Source: CAYMDP01 sp964389375 (GTDB taxonomy: Bacteria; Bdellovibrionota; Bdellovibrionia; Bdellovibrionales; UBA1609). Taken from it: 22,358 bases of DNA. Positions within the stretch are counted from its first letter, which is position 1. Each line of letters starts with the position of its first letter. The notes under the pieces were generated by a model. It saw nothing but the letters and a program-made list of their open reading frames with translations, was not told where the DNA came from and did no database searches. The translations under genes and the position numbers were made by a program. The stretch is taken from positions 1-22,358 of the forward strand of contig CAYMDP010000047.1 in assembly GCA_964389375.1 (NCBI GenBank), given 5' to 3'. Of the stretch, positions 9,101 through 15,610 are shown one piece after another.

Positions 9101-10134
9101 GAGGCGCTCGATCTGTAAATGACTTTGTCTCAGGCGCCTTGGCGGAAGCGGCAGGCGACCTTTTGATGAAGTTTGATTGGGACCAGATTACGACCAAGGG
9201 TGAACGAGGACAAATTGTTCTCAGTCTGAAGGTAAAAAGTCCCCTTGTTCCATTCTACACGGAAGACAAGCCAGATAAAAACTTGGCTCTTCTTACAGCT
9301 AAGGCTATGCAGAACGGAAAATTCCTTGCCGAATCCAGCACCGATTTTACCGGCTCTGCCTTTTTTATGGAGCGAGTGCACGTCGATTCAGCACGCCTTA
9401 CAGGTGTTCATGAGATGGGCCACGCGGTGACTTCGTTTACCGAGATGACTGGAAAGAAAGTCAAAAGAATCTCTATTGTTCCAGAACGACTTCCGGGTGG
9501 ACTTTCTGCTGCTGGTCTTACCGCCTATGAGTCGGTCCCCCACAAAGATAAAATTGGCTGGGATTTTTTGGTTATGAATATTGCGGGTCTACTTGCTGGC
9601 TCTGAGGCCGAAATTTTATTTGGTGGCGATCGCAGCGTGGGTCGTTCGAACGATGTGGATCGTGCCGGACAAATGGCTTATAAAATTCTTCTTCAATACC
9701 ATCTTGTCACCGAACTGGATAACGCCTCGGCTTATTTGGATAAAAGCGGAAATGTGATTCCAAACCTTCCGGCTGCTGAGCGTAAAATTTTAGACGGCTA
9801 CGTTCGTAAAGCCATCAACGAAGGGCGAGCTCTTGCGATCAAGACGCTTAAAGAACGATGGAATATCGTTCTCGCCGGCACGGAGCTATTGATCGAACAA
9901 GGAACTTTAAATGCTATGGAGTTCGAGATTCTTGAAAAAATGGCCGCTGAATCAAAGGGCGAAGCTTCGATCGCAAAAAAATTAATGGCTAAAGTCGGTC
10001 TTGGAAGCCTTGGGGGCCCTGCTATTGATCTTAAAAAATTTAAAGAGCTGAGAAGCCTCGAGATTGCAAAGTCTGATGCACTCAAACTTCAAGGCTCCGC
10101 TTCTGTAGGTCGATGCACTTCGACCTTGCAGTAG
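6145..10134 (+). CDS. Signal-peptide-bearing triple AAA+ ATPase fused to an M41 (FtsH-type) metallopeptidase (1329 aa)
   Basis: The start is GTG with AGGAGG 4 nt upstream. The basic N-terminus and hydrophobic segment ~28-39, ending TSA (41-43), read as a Sec signal or N-in/C-out anchor. Module 1 is ClpB-D1-like: Walker A GDSGSGKT 123-130, degenerate Walker B ILFTE ~195-199. Module 2 is ClpB-D2/HslU-like: Walker A GPTGVGKS 402-409, Walker B IILNE 476-480, pore-loop GFVS 451-454, sensor-1 Asn521, sensor-2 GAR 637-639. Module 3: Walker A GSTGTGKT 761-768, intact Walker B GLFDE 831-835, GIIG 808-811 at the pore-loop position, sensor-1 Asn884, sensor-2 GAR 987-989. The C-terminus is M41-like: HEMGH 1089-1093, AGSEAEILFGG 1151-1161, SND 1168-1170 (Asp1170 the likely third zinc ligand). 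FtsH is ~600-650 aa with one AAA+ module and two membrane segments; this layout is not one I know. It heads a four-gene run. Domain calls are firm; location and substrates are inferred. Confidence 0.88.
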   Translation: MQHQFRNVSRLWLRSGTVPKILNSFIRLMIVAAFVVSSSVTSAKEDAIVAGFEKLKQYAEFQAAQGIGLPMMFLNLATPLSTNLVNREKGSYDPSQYPGHEEFVLKILDVMSRSESRLPVVIGDSGSGKTRFIEEAIQRINLDQLPEDLHQKKLGETLMFQMPARLFMPGAPFDLNAFINGVQVMSQNTKVKIGILFTEVQFMSPYNFSVLKEFVERPDHLPILLEATNKQYVTTIANNDSVKRHIETLVVPSFKDADLKKLVFEDRAPRIKQSTGLTITEDLVEAAMLAASDYRPDVAEPARTLSLLEDFAIYWSRARSTEDRNQNVSPERKDIFRFVSNRLDLPVLPQDEEAFFKYIENFRAELKEDVISQDALVDGLVDQFISALTSRSKKHQSAVISGPTGVGKSLVAERIGIRFFGSEDRILKIDMTEFKGDAKSARNALFGATNGFVSSEENKGVINEYLDGPGRRGGVIILNELEEADSSVQTLLMEMLDTGTVRGGDGAIRRLNRHLIVATSNKSSDKLLSPDRLRGISAKELDRLVAGITEEQLKKSWTEKSSFTEGEGQTVKSAVPERIDRFYFARPVLKEDALRITQLEIKKWIKDYQASGNTPKVEVDESFGAELISAFFNESLGARQVRKMVQKYLSNGVSAFKKEFGFKAEKLLISAKVDPVSKTKSYIHITDALDASRTLTLDGPFVPVENPLLDAETRKILTDLVQNLESEIFNQAEAIKAVVNMVKARYMNPRSTRTAAGILIGSTGTGKTEIAKVLAKVLFKDPTALGIFEMGKVKNDHDLYVIFSPPTGIIGSNTPGQFEQFLMKFPDGGVGLFDEFSNAGGNDPGRKSSILKEFYSMLDEGFYYSPVTQKRYDLRKYIFLFTGNDSEQYFKHGQSDEALTSVWEDLTKDPEGPRDILRESGVPDAFIGRNWFVNVMRPAISESKVKITKKLLDKWIAEVTEVQPIDITYDDKFVAELAPLVFSPKRGARSVNDFVSGALAEAAGDLLMKFDWDQITTKGERGQIVLSLKVKSPLVPFYTEDKPDKNLALLTAKAMQNGKFLAESSTDFTGSAFFMERVHVDSARLTGVHEMGHAVTSFTEMTGKKVKRISIVPERLPGGLSAAGLTAYESVPHKDKIGWDFLVMNIAGLLAGSEAEILFGGDRSVGRSNDVDRAGQMAYKILLQYHLVTELDNASAYLDKSGNVIPNLPAAERKILDGYVRKAINEGRALAIKTLKERWNIVLAGTELLIEQGTLNAMEFEILEKMAAESKGEASIAKKLMAKVGLGSLGGPAIDLKKFKELRSLEIAKSDALKLQGSASVGRCTSTLQ

Positions 10135-10147
10135 AATAGAAGGCTTT

Positions 10148-11398
10148 ATGCTGCAAACATTTAAGGAATGCCGGCGAATCCGCACTCTTGTGCGTTTACT
10201 AGCTGCGATTCTGCTTTTTTTCAGTTCGGGGGCCGAGGCCCTTGACCCTGGTCCAAAATTCGGTCCTGAGTTTACATTTCCTCGAATCAATGAAGCCGCC
10301 TCTTTGGCTCTGTATGGGGAACATCTGGACAGGCACCTAATTGAGAACCAAAGCCCCGAGGCAAAATTTGTAATGACAGGAGTTCCTCACGCGAAGAAAT
10401 ATACCTCTCCTGAGGGCTGGGGATTTCGCTACGCTCAAGATCCAGGCGTCATTGAAGTCACCGTGACCCCCATGACGGTTTCAGATTTTGTTCGCTTCGG
10501 CTCAAACATAAGTGATGCAATCTTTGCATCTGCATATGCCTTAAATCACTACCCTTCGCTCTACTTAGGCGGTGGACATATCAATATTGATTTGGCCTAC
10601 TTTTTCGATGACCCCCGAAGTTTAAGAAATTTTATTGTCGACTTCGTCAATCATGTCGAGTTGTCGATGGGTATATTTGGCTATGACACGAACAATGCTC
10701 TTCCCTTGGTCTATTCGGGCCTTTATGAAGCACTCAACCTCGTCTTGGAAAACTACAGAGAGCGCTTTGAAAATATCTCGAAGAATGACCCCCTTCAATT
10801 TCGTGAAACCTTAGTCAAAGCTTTCGTTTTAGATCTTCATCGAATCTTTTCGAGTGTAGTGATCCACCAGGACATCGTTTGGGCTCACCCGCAGGTCTCG
10901 AAACACTCGGCTTTATCGTTTTCTGAAGCCACCAATCCCGACGGCTCTGCACGAATCGAAATTCGCTCGGTTCGGCCCCAATGGAGTTTCGACATTTGGA
11001 TTCGCCAAATTTCCTTAATTCGCGACCGCATCCTGTATCTGAAAAAAAATTACTCCGATGTATTGCTTCCTTTGGACCCAAGACCCTTACTAAAAAATCC
11101 AGCCGTGGTGTTGATTGATCCAAATGAAGTGCTCCCCGCACCTGAAAAATTGGATCCAAAAAAATTAAATCCTCCAATTGACCCTCAGCTAGCCCTTCAA
11201 AATTTCTATCGGTACGTCAATGAATCTGGACAAAGCTGGTATGACCATCGTGACTATATGTGGCCCGCATGGATGTGGAGGCAAGAGGGCGAATCGCGCT
11301 CAGAACTAGAACGCTTCGAGAGTAGTCGGTGGTTTAAGACTCAAGAGGGCTTCTTTAGACCCCGAAGGACAAATTCCTGTGCTCCGCTTCTTAATTAG
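10148..11398 (+). CDS. Exported GS/GCS-fold (amidoligase-like) protein, paralogue 1 (416 aa)
   Basis: First of three tandem paralogues. The ATG has AGAAGG at 10138-10143, and the gene starts 13 bp after the AAA+ protease gene, so they are probably one operon. Residues 1-31 are a signal peptide (RIRTLVR, hydrophobic core, cleavage after AEA). Motifs shared by all three copies, in order: GPKFGPEFTF 35-44 (Glu41), VIEV 101-104 (Glu103), GGGHINID 141-148, NFIVDFVNHVEL 161-172, ARIEIRSVR 268-276, PPIDPQLAL 342-350, DHRDYMWP 366-373 and an Arg-rich C-terminus ending NSC. The order Glu ... Glu ... GGxHxN ... RxExR resembles the glutamine-synthetase/GCS2/Amidoligase_2 superfamily, whose Glu, His and Arg residues bind metal, ATP and substrate. 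This is recognised from motif pattern only; a different fold remains possible. Function is unknown, perhaps carboxylate-amine ligation outside the cytoplasm. Confidence 0.6.
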   Translation: MLQTFKECRRIRTLVRLLAAILLFFSSGAEALDPGPKFGPEFTFPRINEAASLALYGEHLDRHLIENQSPEAKFVMTGVPHAKKYTSPEGWGFRYAQDPGVIEVTVTPMTVSDFVRFGSNISDAIFASAYALNHYPSLYLGGGHINIDLAYFFDDPRSLRNFIVDFVNHVELSMGIFGYDTNNALPLVYSGLYEALNLVLENYRERFENISKNDPLQFRETLVKAFVLDLHRIFSSVVIHQDIVWAHPQVSKHSALSFSEATNPDGSARIEIRSVRPQWSFDIWIRQISLIRDRILYLKKNYSDVLLPLDPRPLLKNPAVVLIDPNEVLPAPEKLDPKKLNPPIDPQLALQNFYRYVNESGQSWYDHRDYMWPAWMWRQEGESRSELERFESSRWFKTQEGFFRPRRTNSCAPLLN

Positions 11399-12638
11399 AA
11401 CCCAGCTGAGTCCATTCGTCCTCGCCGCACAAACTTATCCTTGGACTCTTCGGCTCATTCTAGTCGGCCTGCTCACTCACTGGTCTTTTTCTTCTGCTGA
11501 ACCGAAGTCAAATGTAGATCTTGGGCCTCAATTTGGGCCCGAATTTAGTTTCCCACTAAATCTTGGTGATAAATCTCATCAATTGTATATCGACCACCTA
11601 AGGCAGCATCTTGTAGAAGGTCAGCCTGAAGGGTCAAAATTTTCTGAACATTACAAAGAGGCCTCAACGGACGCAGTATTTACTTCTCCGAATGGGTGGT
11701 GGTTCGAAGCCGGCAGAGACAAAGGTGTCATTGAAGTCCGAATGAAGCCCTTAAGGGTGGATGAGGCTCAAATATATGCTTCAGACATCCAAGATGCCAT
11801 TTTTGCCTCAGCCTATCATCTGGAGTTTTACCCTGGTCTTTTTGTCGGTGGTGGACACATTAACATCGACCTTAGCTATTTCTTTGATAATCCGGTTTTG
11901 TTAAGAAATTTTATCGTGGATTTTGTAAATCACAATGAACTTTCTCTCGGCATTTTCAACTATGACACACACAATGCCAGTCCCATTATTTTTTCAGGAA
12001 CTTACCTAGCCCTAAATCAGGTTCTAAAAGATTTTGATCAGCGTCTACTGATGTTTCAAAATCATCCTATCGATTTTAAGAAGAATGTGATCAAAGAATT
12101 CCTCTTGAAGTTGAACCTGGCTTTGGTCAGCTCTTCCCGAAACGCCGAAGTCGCTTGGGAAACGCTTCAATTCACGAATAGAAAGCTTACGGCGATTTCG
12201 TTTGATGAAGCTATAAGCAATGGGAACTCGGCTCGCATCGAAATCCGCTCGGTCCGTCCTCAGTGGAGTTTTGACATGTGGATTCGACAGATCTCTTTAC
12301 TTAGGGATCGGATTTTTTACCTTAAGAAGACATTCCCTGGAGTTTTGATTCCCCTTCAGCCGCGGGTCCCACTCTTAATCTTAGAAAACAAAGCCGATAT
12401 TAAGTTAAAACCTCCGATCGACCCACAACTTGCCCTTGAAAGTTTTTATAAATACGTCACCGAAGCTGGTCAGGTTTGGTCGGATCACCGTGATTATATT
12501 TGGCCCTCATGGATGTGGAAACAAGAAGGTCAATCCCGCTCTGAGCTAGAACGCTTCGAAAGTAGCCGCTGGTTTAAAACGCAAGAAGCCTTCAATCGGA
12601 CAAGAAGGATGAATTCTTGCCTTCAAGTTCTCAAATGA
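11379..12638 (+). CDS. Exported GS/GCS-fold (amidoligase-like) protein, paralogue 2 (419 aa)
   Basis: The GTG start at 11379 overlaps the end of paralogue 1 by 20 nt; GAAGGA at 11364-11369 gives a 9-nt spacer, so translation is probably coupled. The signal peptide is long, with a hydrophobic stretch ~23-38 and cleavage after SSA (38-40). The superfamily-like motifs are all kept: GPQFGPEFSF 49-58 (Glu55), VIEV 117-120 (Glu119), GGGHINID 157-164, ARIEIRSVR 285-293, PPIDPQLAL 345-353 and DHRDYIWP 369-376. It differs from copy 1 by NHNEL in place of NHVEL and by a shorter segment between the PRxPLL-like stretch and PPIDP. The putative catalytic residues are unchanged, which argues that all copies are active or share a partner, perhaps as a hetero-oligomer. 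Biochemical role unknown. Confidence 0.6.
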   Translation: MLRFLIRTQLSPFVLAAQTYPWTLRLILVGLLTHWSFSSAEPKSNVDLGPQFGPEFSFPLNLGDKSHQLYIDHLRQHLVEGQPEGSKFSEHYKEASTDAVFTSPNGWWFEAGRDKGVIEVRMKPLRVDEAQIYASDIQDAIFASAYHLEFYPGLFVGGGHINIDLSYFFDNPVLLRNFIVDFVNHNELSLGIFNYDTHNASPIIFSGTYLALNQVLKDFDQRLLMFQNHPIDFKKNVIKEFLLKLNLALVSSSRNAEVAWETLQFTNRKLTAISFDEAISNGNSARIEIRSVRPQWSFDMWIRQISLLRDRIFYLKKTFPGVLIPLQPRVPLLILENKADIKLKPPIDPQLALESFYKYVTEAGQVWSDHRDYIWPSWMWKQEGQSRSELERFESSRWFKTQEAFNRTRRMNSCLQVLK

Positions 12639-12699
12639 TGTCAAATGCGGCATCAACAGAACTTGAAGAATTTAATACGAACGGAAAACGAGAACTTAA

Positions 12700-13932
12700 G
12701 TGAATATTGAAAAGACAGACAGACGCAACACTGGCGTGAAAAAACGAATCGGCTCTATCTGCGCTTTATTGATCCTCTTGCTCCAATCAGCTCTTTGCCT
12801 TGCAAACGATGATTTTTTGGCCGGGCCAAAATTTGGCTACGAGTTTACCTTCGCAGTGAATGAACCCACCTATCACGTACTTGATTTCACTCAGCAGGTT
12901 AAAACTCACCTAGTCGACAACCAACCAGAAGGGGCTAAATTTCAATATATGGAAATGAATCGAACTTTTTCATCTCCTGAAGGTTGGAACTTTGTCATCG
13001 GCACAGACCCAGAAGTTTTCGAAGTCACAGGATCTCCACATACTGTTGCGCAGTTCAGAAGTTTTTCGTCGAATATGCAGGATGCTATTTTTGTTTCAGC
13101 TTACAACAAAAATTATTTTCCCGGTCTTTATCTAGGCGGAGGACACATCAATATTGATGTAAGATATTTTTTAGATCACCCGATTCTTCTGCGAAATTTC
13201 TTGGTCGACTTTGTAAATCATGTCGAGCTTTCCATGGGAATATTTAACTACGACACAAATAATGCCACCCCTTTAGTCTTTTCGCCTTTTTACGAAGCCT
13301 TTGTGAAAGTGATTTCGGATTTTGATCTTAAGGTTCCATCGCTGTTACAGGATCCGAGTTCCGAAAAAAATGCGGACGCGGTTCAGGCACTTTTGACCGA
13401 TCTAAATACTAGGCTCCCTCAAACGCCGAAGCCCGATCACCTTAAGTGGGAAGGGAAATCTGGCAACCTTGGAAAATACTCTGCGATTTCTTTTTCTGAG
13501 GCGGTACAAAGGACTCCAGCCGCGCGAATTGAAATTCGGTCGGTCCGCGCCCAGTGGAGTATGGATGTCTGGGTCAGACAAATTTCTTTATTCAAAAATC
13601 GACTGCTGTACCTTCATAAAACTTATGGCGAGCAATTGATCCCGATCGATCCAAAGCCTCTTATGCTGCCCCCGCAGGATGGCAATCATCGCCTCATCTA
13701 TGATCCCCCGATCGATCCCGAAATGGCTTTAAAAAACTTTTATTTCTACGTCGAAGAATCCGGAGAAAGTTGGTGGGACCACCGAGACTATATGTGGCCG
13801 GGCTGGATGTGGCGCCAAAAGGGTCAAGACCAAACCGTTTTAGAAAGATTCGAAGCCAGTCGCTGGTTTTTAACCCGTGAGGGATTTAAACGCAGCCGCC
13901 GACTGAATTCTTGCGTTCCTGTTTTAAAATAA
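12700..13932 (+). CDS. Exported GS/GCS-fold (amidoligase-like) protein, paralogue 3 (410 aa)
   Basis: The GTG at 12700 follows directly after an in-frame stop codon (12697-12699), so the protein cannot start earlier. No clear Shine-Dalgarno is seen; a later GTG at 12736 is possible and would still leave a signal peptide. The hydrophobic segment spans ~17-35, with cleavage near CLA-N (35/36). Motifs: GPKFGYEFTF 42-51 (Glu48), VFEV 106-109 (Glu108), GGGHINID 146-153, ARIEIRSVR 275-283, PPIDPEMAL 336-344 and DHRDYMWP 360-367. It is the most diverged copy (VRAQWS for VRPQWS, extra residues around 210-235), and it is separated from copy 2 by 61 bp with no visible terminator. It ends the run of exported genes. 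Same caution on fold and function as for copies 1 and 2. Confidence 0.6.
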   Translation: MNIEKTDRRNTGVKKRIGSICALLILLLQSALCLANDDFLAGPKFGYEFTFAVNEPTYHVLDFTQQVKTHLVDNQPEGAKFQYMEMNRTFSSPEGWNFVIGTDPEVFEVTGSPHTVAQFRSFSSNMQDAIFVSAYNKNYFPGLYLGGGHINIDVRYFLDHPILLRNFLVDFVNHVELSMGIFNYDTNNATPLVFSPFYEAFVKVISDFDLKVPSLLQDPSSEKNADAVQALLTDLNTRLPQTPKPDHLKWEGKSGNLGKYSAISFSEAVQRTPAARIEIRSVRAQWSMDVWVRQISLFKNRLLYLHKTYGEQLIPIDPKPLMLPPQDGNHRLIYDPPIDPEMALKNFYFYVEESGESWWDHRDYMWPGWMWRQKGQDQTVLERFEASRWFLTREGFKRSRRLNSCVPVLK

Positions 13933-14410
13933 AATTTTAGGCTGAACTCAATTTTTTTTGTTCTTAGAGGGACTCATTTCTTAGCGGGATGTCACAAAGG
14001 CCACTGCTGAAGGCCTTCTCCGGTCCCTGATTGACCCAAGCCCATCCGCAGCTCGCTGGATTTTTTTGCGACAACAGAGCTTGCTACCCATCAATAGCAT
14101 GGTCCATTTCAATCCAAACGAGGAAAGGTTCTCGGGACGCCCACCAGGACCAAAGCCGAGACCTCGGTCTTTCTTTAATTCGAAATGGTTCCTGAATTTT
14201 GAAGATTTCTAGTGGTGGATAAATAAACAAAATTTTGTTCACATTTTTTACAAACAGATTTCGTCGACAAAATTATAAAATTTTTTTGTTTGTCACAGAA
14301 TGAGACTCAATTGTTTTCGCTATGTTACTTGGTCCTAATTCATGGCGTTACAGACTCGAGATTGGCCTAGTCATTGCTCTACTTAAGAAGAGGCAAGGTC
14401 AATTTAAACA
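13933..14410. other. Gene-free spacer with inverted repeats
   Basis: This 478-bp stretch has no gene I can support. It holds a T-run at about 13951-13958 without a clear hairpin; a short hairpin AAGGCC/GGCCTT (13997-14002 with 14012-14017) not followed by T's; the nested inverted repeats at 14101-14192; an A+T-rich block at ~14220-14300 with the palindrome AACAAAATTTTGTT (14226-14239) and GACAAA/TTTGTC arms (14266-14271 with 14289-14294); and a possible weak promoter, TTGTTT at 14311-14316 with CTAATT at 14335-14340. An open frame containing a 37-codon ORF from ATG 14099 runs through it but lacks a ribosome binding site. Confidence 0.6.
14101..14192. other. Nested inverted repeats, possible structured RNA
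   Basis: Outer arms: CCATTTC at 14104-14110 pairs perfectly with GAAATGG at 14182-14188, extended by AAT/ATT (one bulge) inside and GG/CC outside. Two inner hairpins are possible: CGAG 14119-14122 with CTCG 14131-14134, and CCGAG 14156-14160 with CTCGG 14163-14167. The latter is followed by TCTTTCTTT, so it could instead be a weak terminator for the upstream run. No known RNA family is recognised. Confidence 0.35.
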
Positions 14411-15400
14411 ATGTGGGTTCGTATGAAGACAACAAAAATTATGTTTCAAACTTTACTAGTTCTTTCTTTAACAAGCTTGATGGCTTGCTCGAAGACGGAT
14501 TTTGATCGAGTTGATGTGAATGGAAAAACCAGCTTTGATTCATCAGAGCCACTTCCACTTCCGCCACCGCCTCAAACCGGAACACCCAATACGGATACAC
14601 CTCCTTCTACGGATCCTGACTCAAGCCCAGGAAACCCCGGAGCTCCAGGGAATCCTAATACTGATGGCCCAACACCAACACCTGTTCCCACTCCAGAACC
14701 AGTTCCAGTTCCAGTTCCAGAGGTTCCTGCACCGACTCCGGATAATCCTAATACAGACAATCCAACTCCGACCCCAACTCCTGTGCCAGATGTTCCAACA
14801 CCAACCCCTGTGCCCGACGTGCCGACTCCAGTTCCAGATGTTCCAACGCCTCCTCCAGGATTTAGTCTTCCTGATGGGCGCTTCTCGGATATTCCTGGTG
14901 TCTGGATGGTTTCTGATGGATCTCCTCTTTGGGCCGAGTCTGGAGGCTGTGTGCGCACAAGCTGGGAAAGCTTTGCGATTCGCCCAGAGTGCGAAAGTGA
15001 AACGAATATAGTTCGTCTGGGACTTGTGAACCAGATGATTTACTTTTCTTTCGACGAAACCAGCATCAGTGCCGCAAACAAAAAGATTATGGATCACTTC
15101 CTCGTGGCCGCTAAGACAAGTGGGACGCTTCAACTTAATATGGGTGGTTATGTTGGCGAGGGAACTTCGGTTCAGCTTCAAGCTCAAAGAGCCGTGAATG
15201 TGTTGGACTATGTTCTTGAGGCCACAAAGAAAGGCTCATCTGCAGGAATGAAAGTATTGTTTAAAGTAAAGGGTAAGAAGACTCAGACCATCACTTGCGA
15301 AGGAAACGATGTTCGACTTCTTCAGTGCTTAAGCCAAGGCCGAAAATCTCCAGAGGAGCATAGCTTCATCATCGATGAAATCATGATCCACGGAATCTAA
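14411..15400 (+). CDS. Lipoprotein with Pro-rich linker and degenerate OmpA-like domain (329 aa)
   Basis: Probable outer-membrane lipoprotein. Residues 5-26 are a lipoprotein signal with lipobox LMAC (Cys26). A Pro/Thr/Val-rich linker spans ~47-150, with three copies of VPDVPTP at 125-131, 134-140 and 141-147; it could reach across the periplasm. Residues ~209-268 resemble the OmpA peptidoglycan-binding fold: IYFSFDETSI matches the usual IYFDFDKSxI strand, and QRAVNVLDYV matches the RRAxxVxxYL helix. The loop that normally reads GHTDxxG is GYVGEG, so the Asp that contacts diaminopimelate is missing while the Arg (260) remains. Four Cys (180, 194, 296, 306) could form disulfides. The ATG at 14411 is first; ATG 14423 is an equal alternative and neither has a good ribosome binding site. 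The gene stands alone before a terminator. Confidence 0.72.
   Translation: MWVRMKTTKIMFQTLLVLSLTSLMACSKTDFDRVDVNGKTSFDSSEPLPLPPPPQTGTPNTDTPPSTDPDSSPGNPGAPGNPNTDGPTPTPVPTPEPVPVPVPEVPAPTPDNPNTDNPTPTPTPVPDVPTPTPVPDVPTPVPDVPTPPPGFSLPDGRFSDIPGVWMVSDGSPLWAESGGCVRTSWESFAIRPECESETNIVRLGLVNQMIYFSFDETSISAANKKIMDHFLVAAKTSGTLQLNMGGYVGEGTSVQLQAQRAVNVLDYVLEATKKGSSAGMKVLFKVKGKKTQTITCEGNDVRLLQCLSQGRKSPEEHSFIIDEIMIHGI
14549..14860 (+). repeat. Repetitive Pro/Thr/Val-coding linker DNA
   Basis: Codes for the low-complexity linker of the lipoprotein. It includes a tandem GTTCCA hexamer near 14700-14720 and three 21-bp VPDVPTP-coding units between 14783 and 14851. Such DNA is prone to length change between strains. 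Confidence 0.75.
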
Positions 15401-15428
15401 AACCGGCAGCCCATTTTGTGACTCAACA

Positions 15429-15468
15429 AAAAGCCGCAATCCGAAAGATTGCGGCTTTTCTCATTTTG
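15429..15468 (+). terminator. Rho-independent terminator of the lipoprotein gene
   Basis: Perfect 9-bp G+C-rich stem GCCGCAATC (15433-15441) with GATTGCGGC (15447-15455), loop CGAAA, flanked by AAAA before and TTTTCTCATTTT after. It sits about 30 bp after the lipoprotein stop. Confidence 0.93.
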
Positions 15469-15564
15469 CCGCATTCAAAATCAATTACACGACCAACAGG
15501 CCTTCAAGTATCCGATCGGATTCTGCCCTATCATCAACGACTTACAATAGGATGATCTTTAGCC

Positions 15565-15593
15565 TTGAATTGGTGCTGCAAAAGTGTTACACT
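15565..15593 (+). promoter_or_regulatory. Promoter of the toxin-antitoxin operon
   Basis: TTGAAT (15565-15570), 17-nt spacer, TACACT (15588-15593): a reasonable sigma-70 pair ending 17 bp before the antitoxin start codon, so the 5' leader would be very short. Confidence 0.6.
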
Positions 15594-15595
15594 TT
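15581..15595. promoter_or_regulatory. Palindromic operator overlapping the -10 box
   Basis: AAAGTGT-T-ACACTTT, perfect 7-bp arms around one central base, covers the -10 hexamer. It is the expected position and symmetry for autorepression by a dimeric ribbon-helix-helix antitoxin. Confidence 0.65.
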
Positions 15596-15610
15596 GTCCT
15601 GAGGTGAATT

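Noticed and set aside
6145..10134. Ordinary FtsH or ClpB housekeeping gene
   Set aside because: Length, three AAA+ modules, signal sequence and M41 fusion together match neither family.
13997..14017. Hairpin AAGGCC/GGCCTT as terminator of the exported-gene run
   Set aside because: The stem is only 6 bp with a 9-nt loop and is not followed by a T-run.
14520..15187. Open frames of 128, 163 and 188 codons across the lipoprotein gene (both strands)
   Set aside because: They are shadows of the Pro-rich repeat DNA; their Gly/Val or Gln/Leu repeats follow from reading it out of frame.
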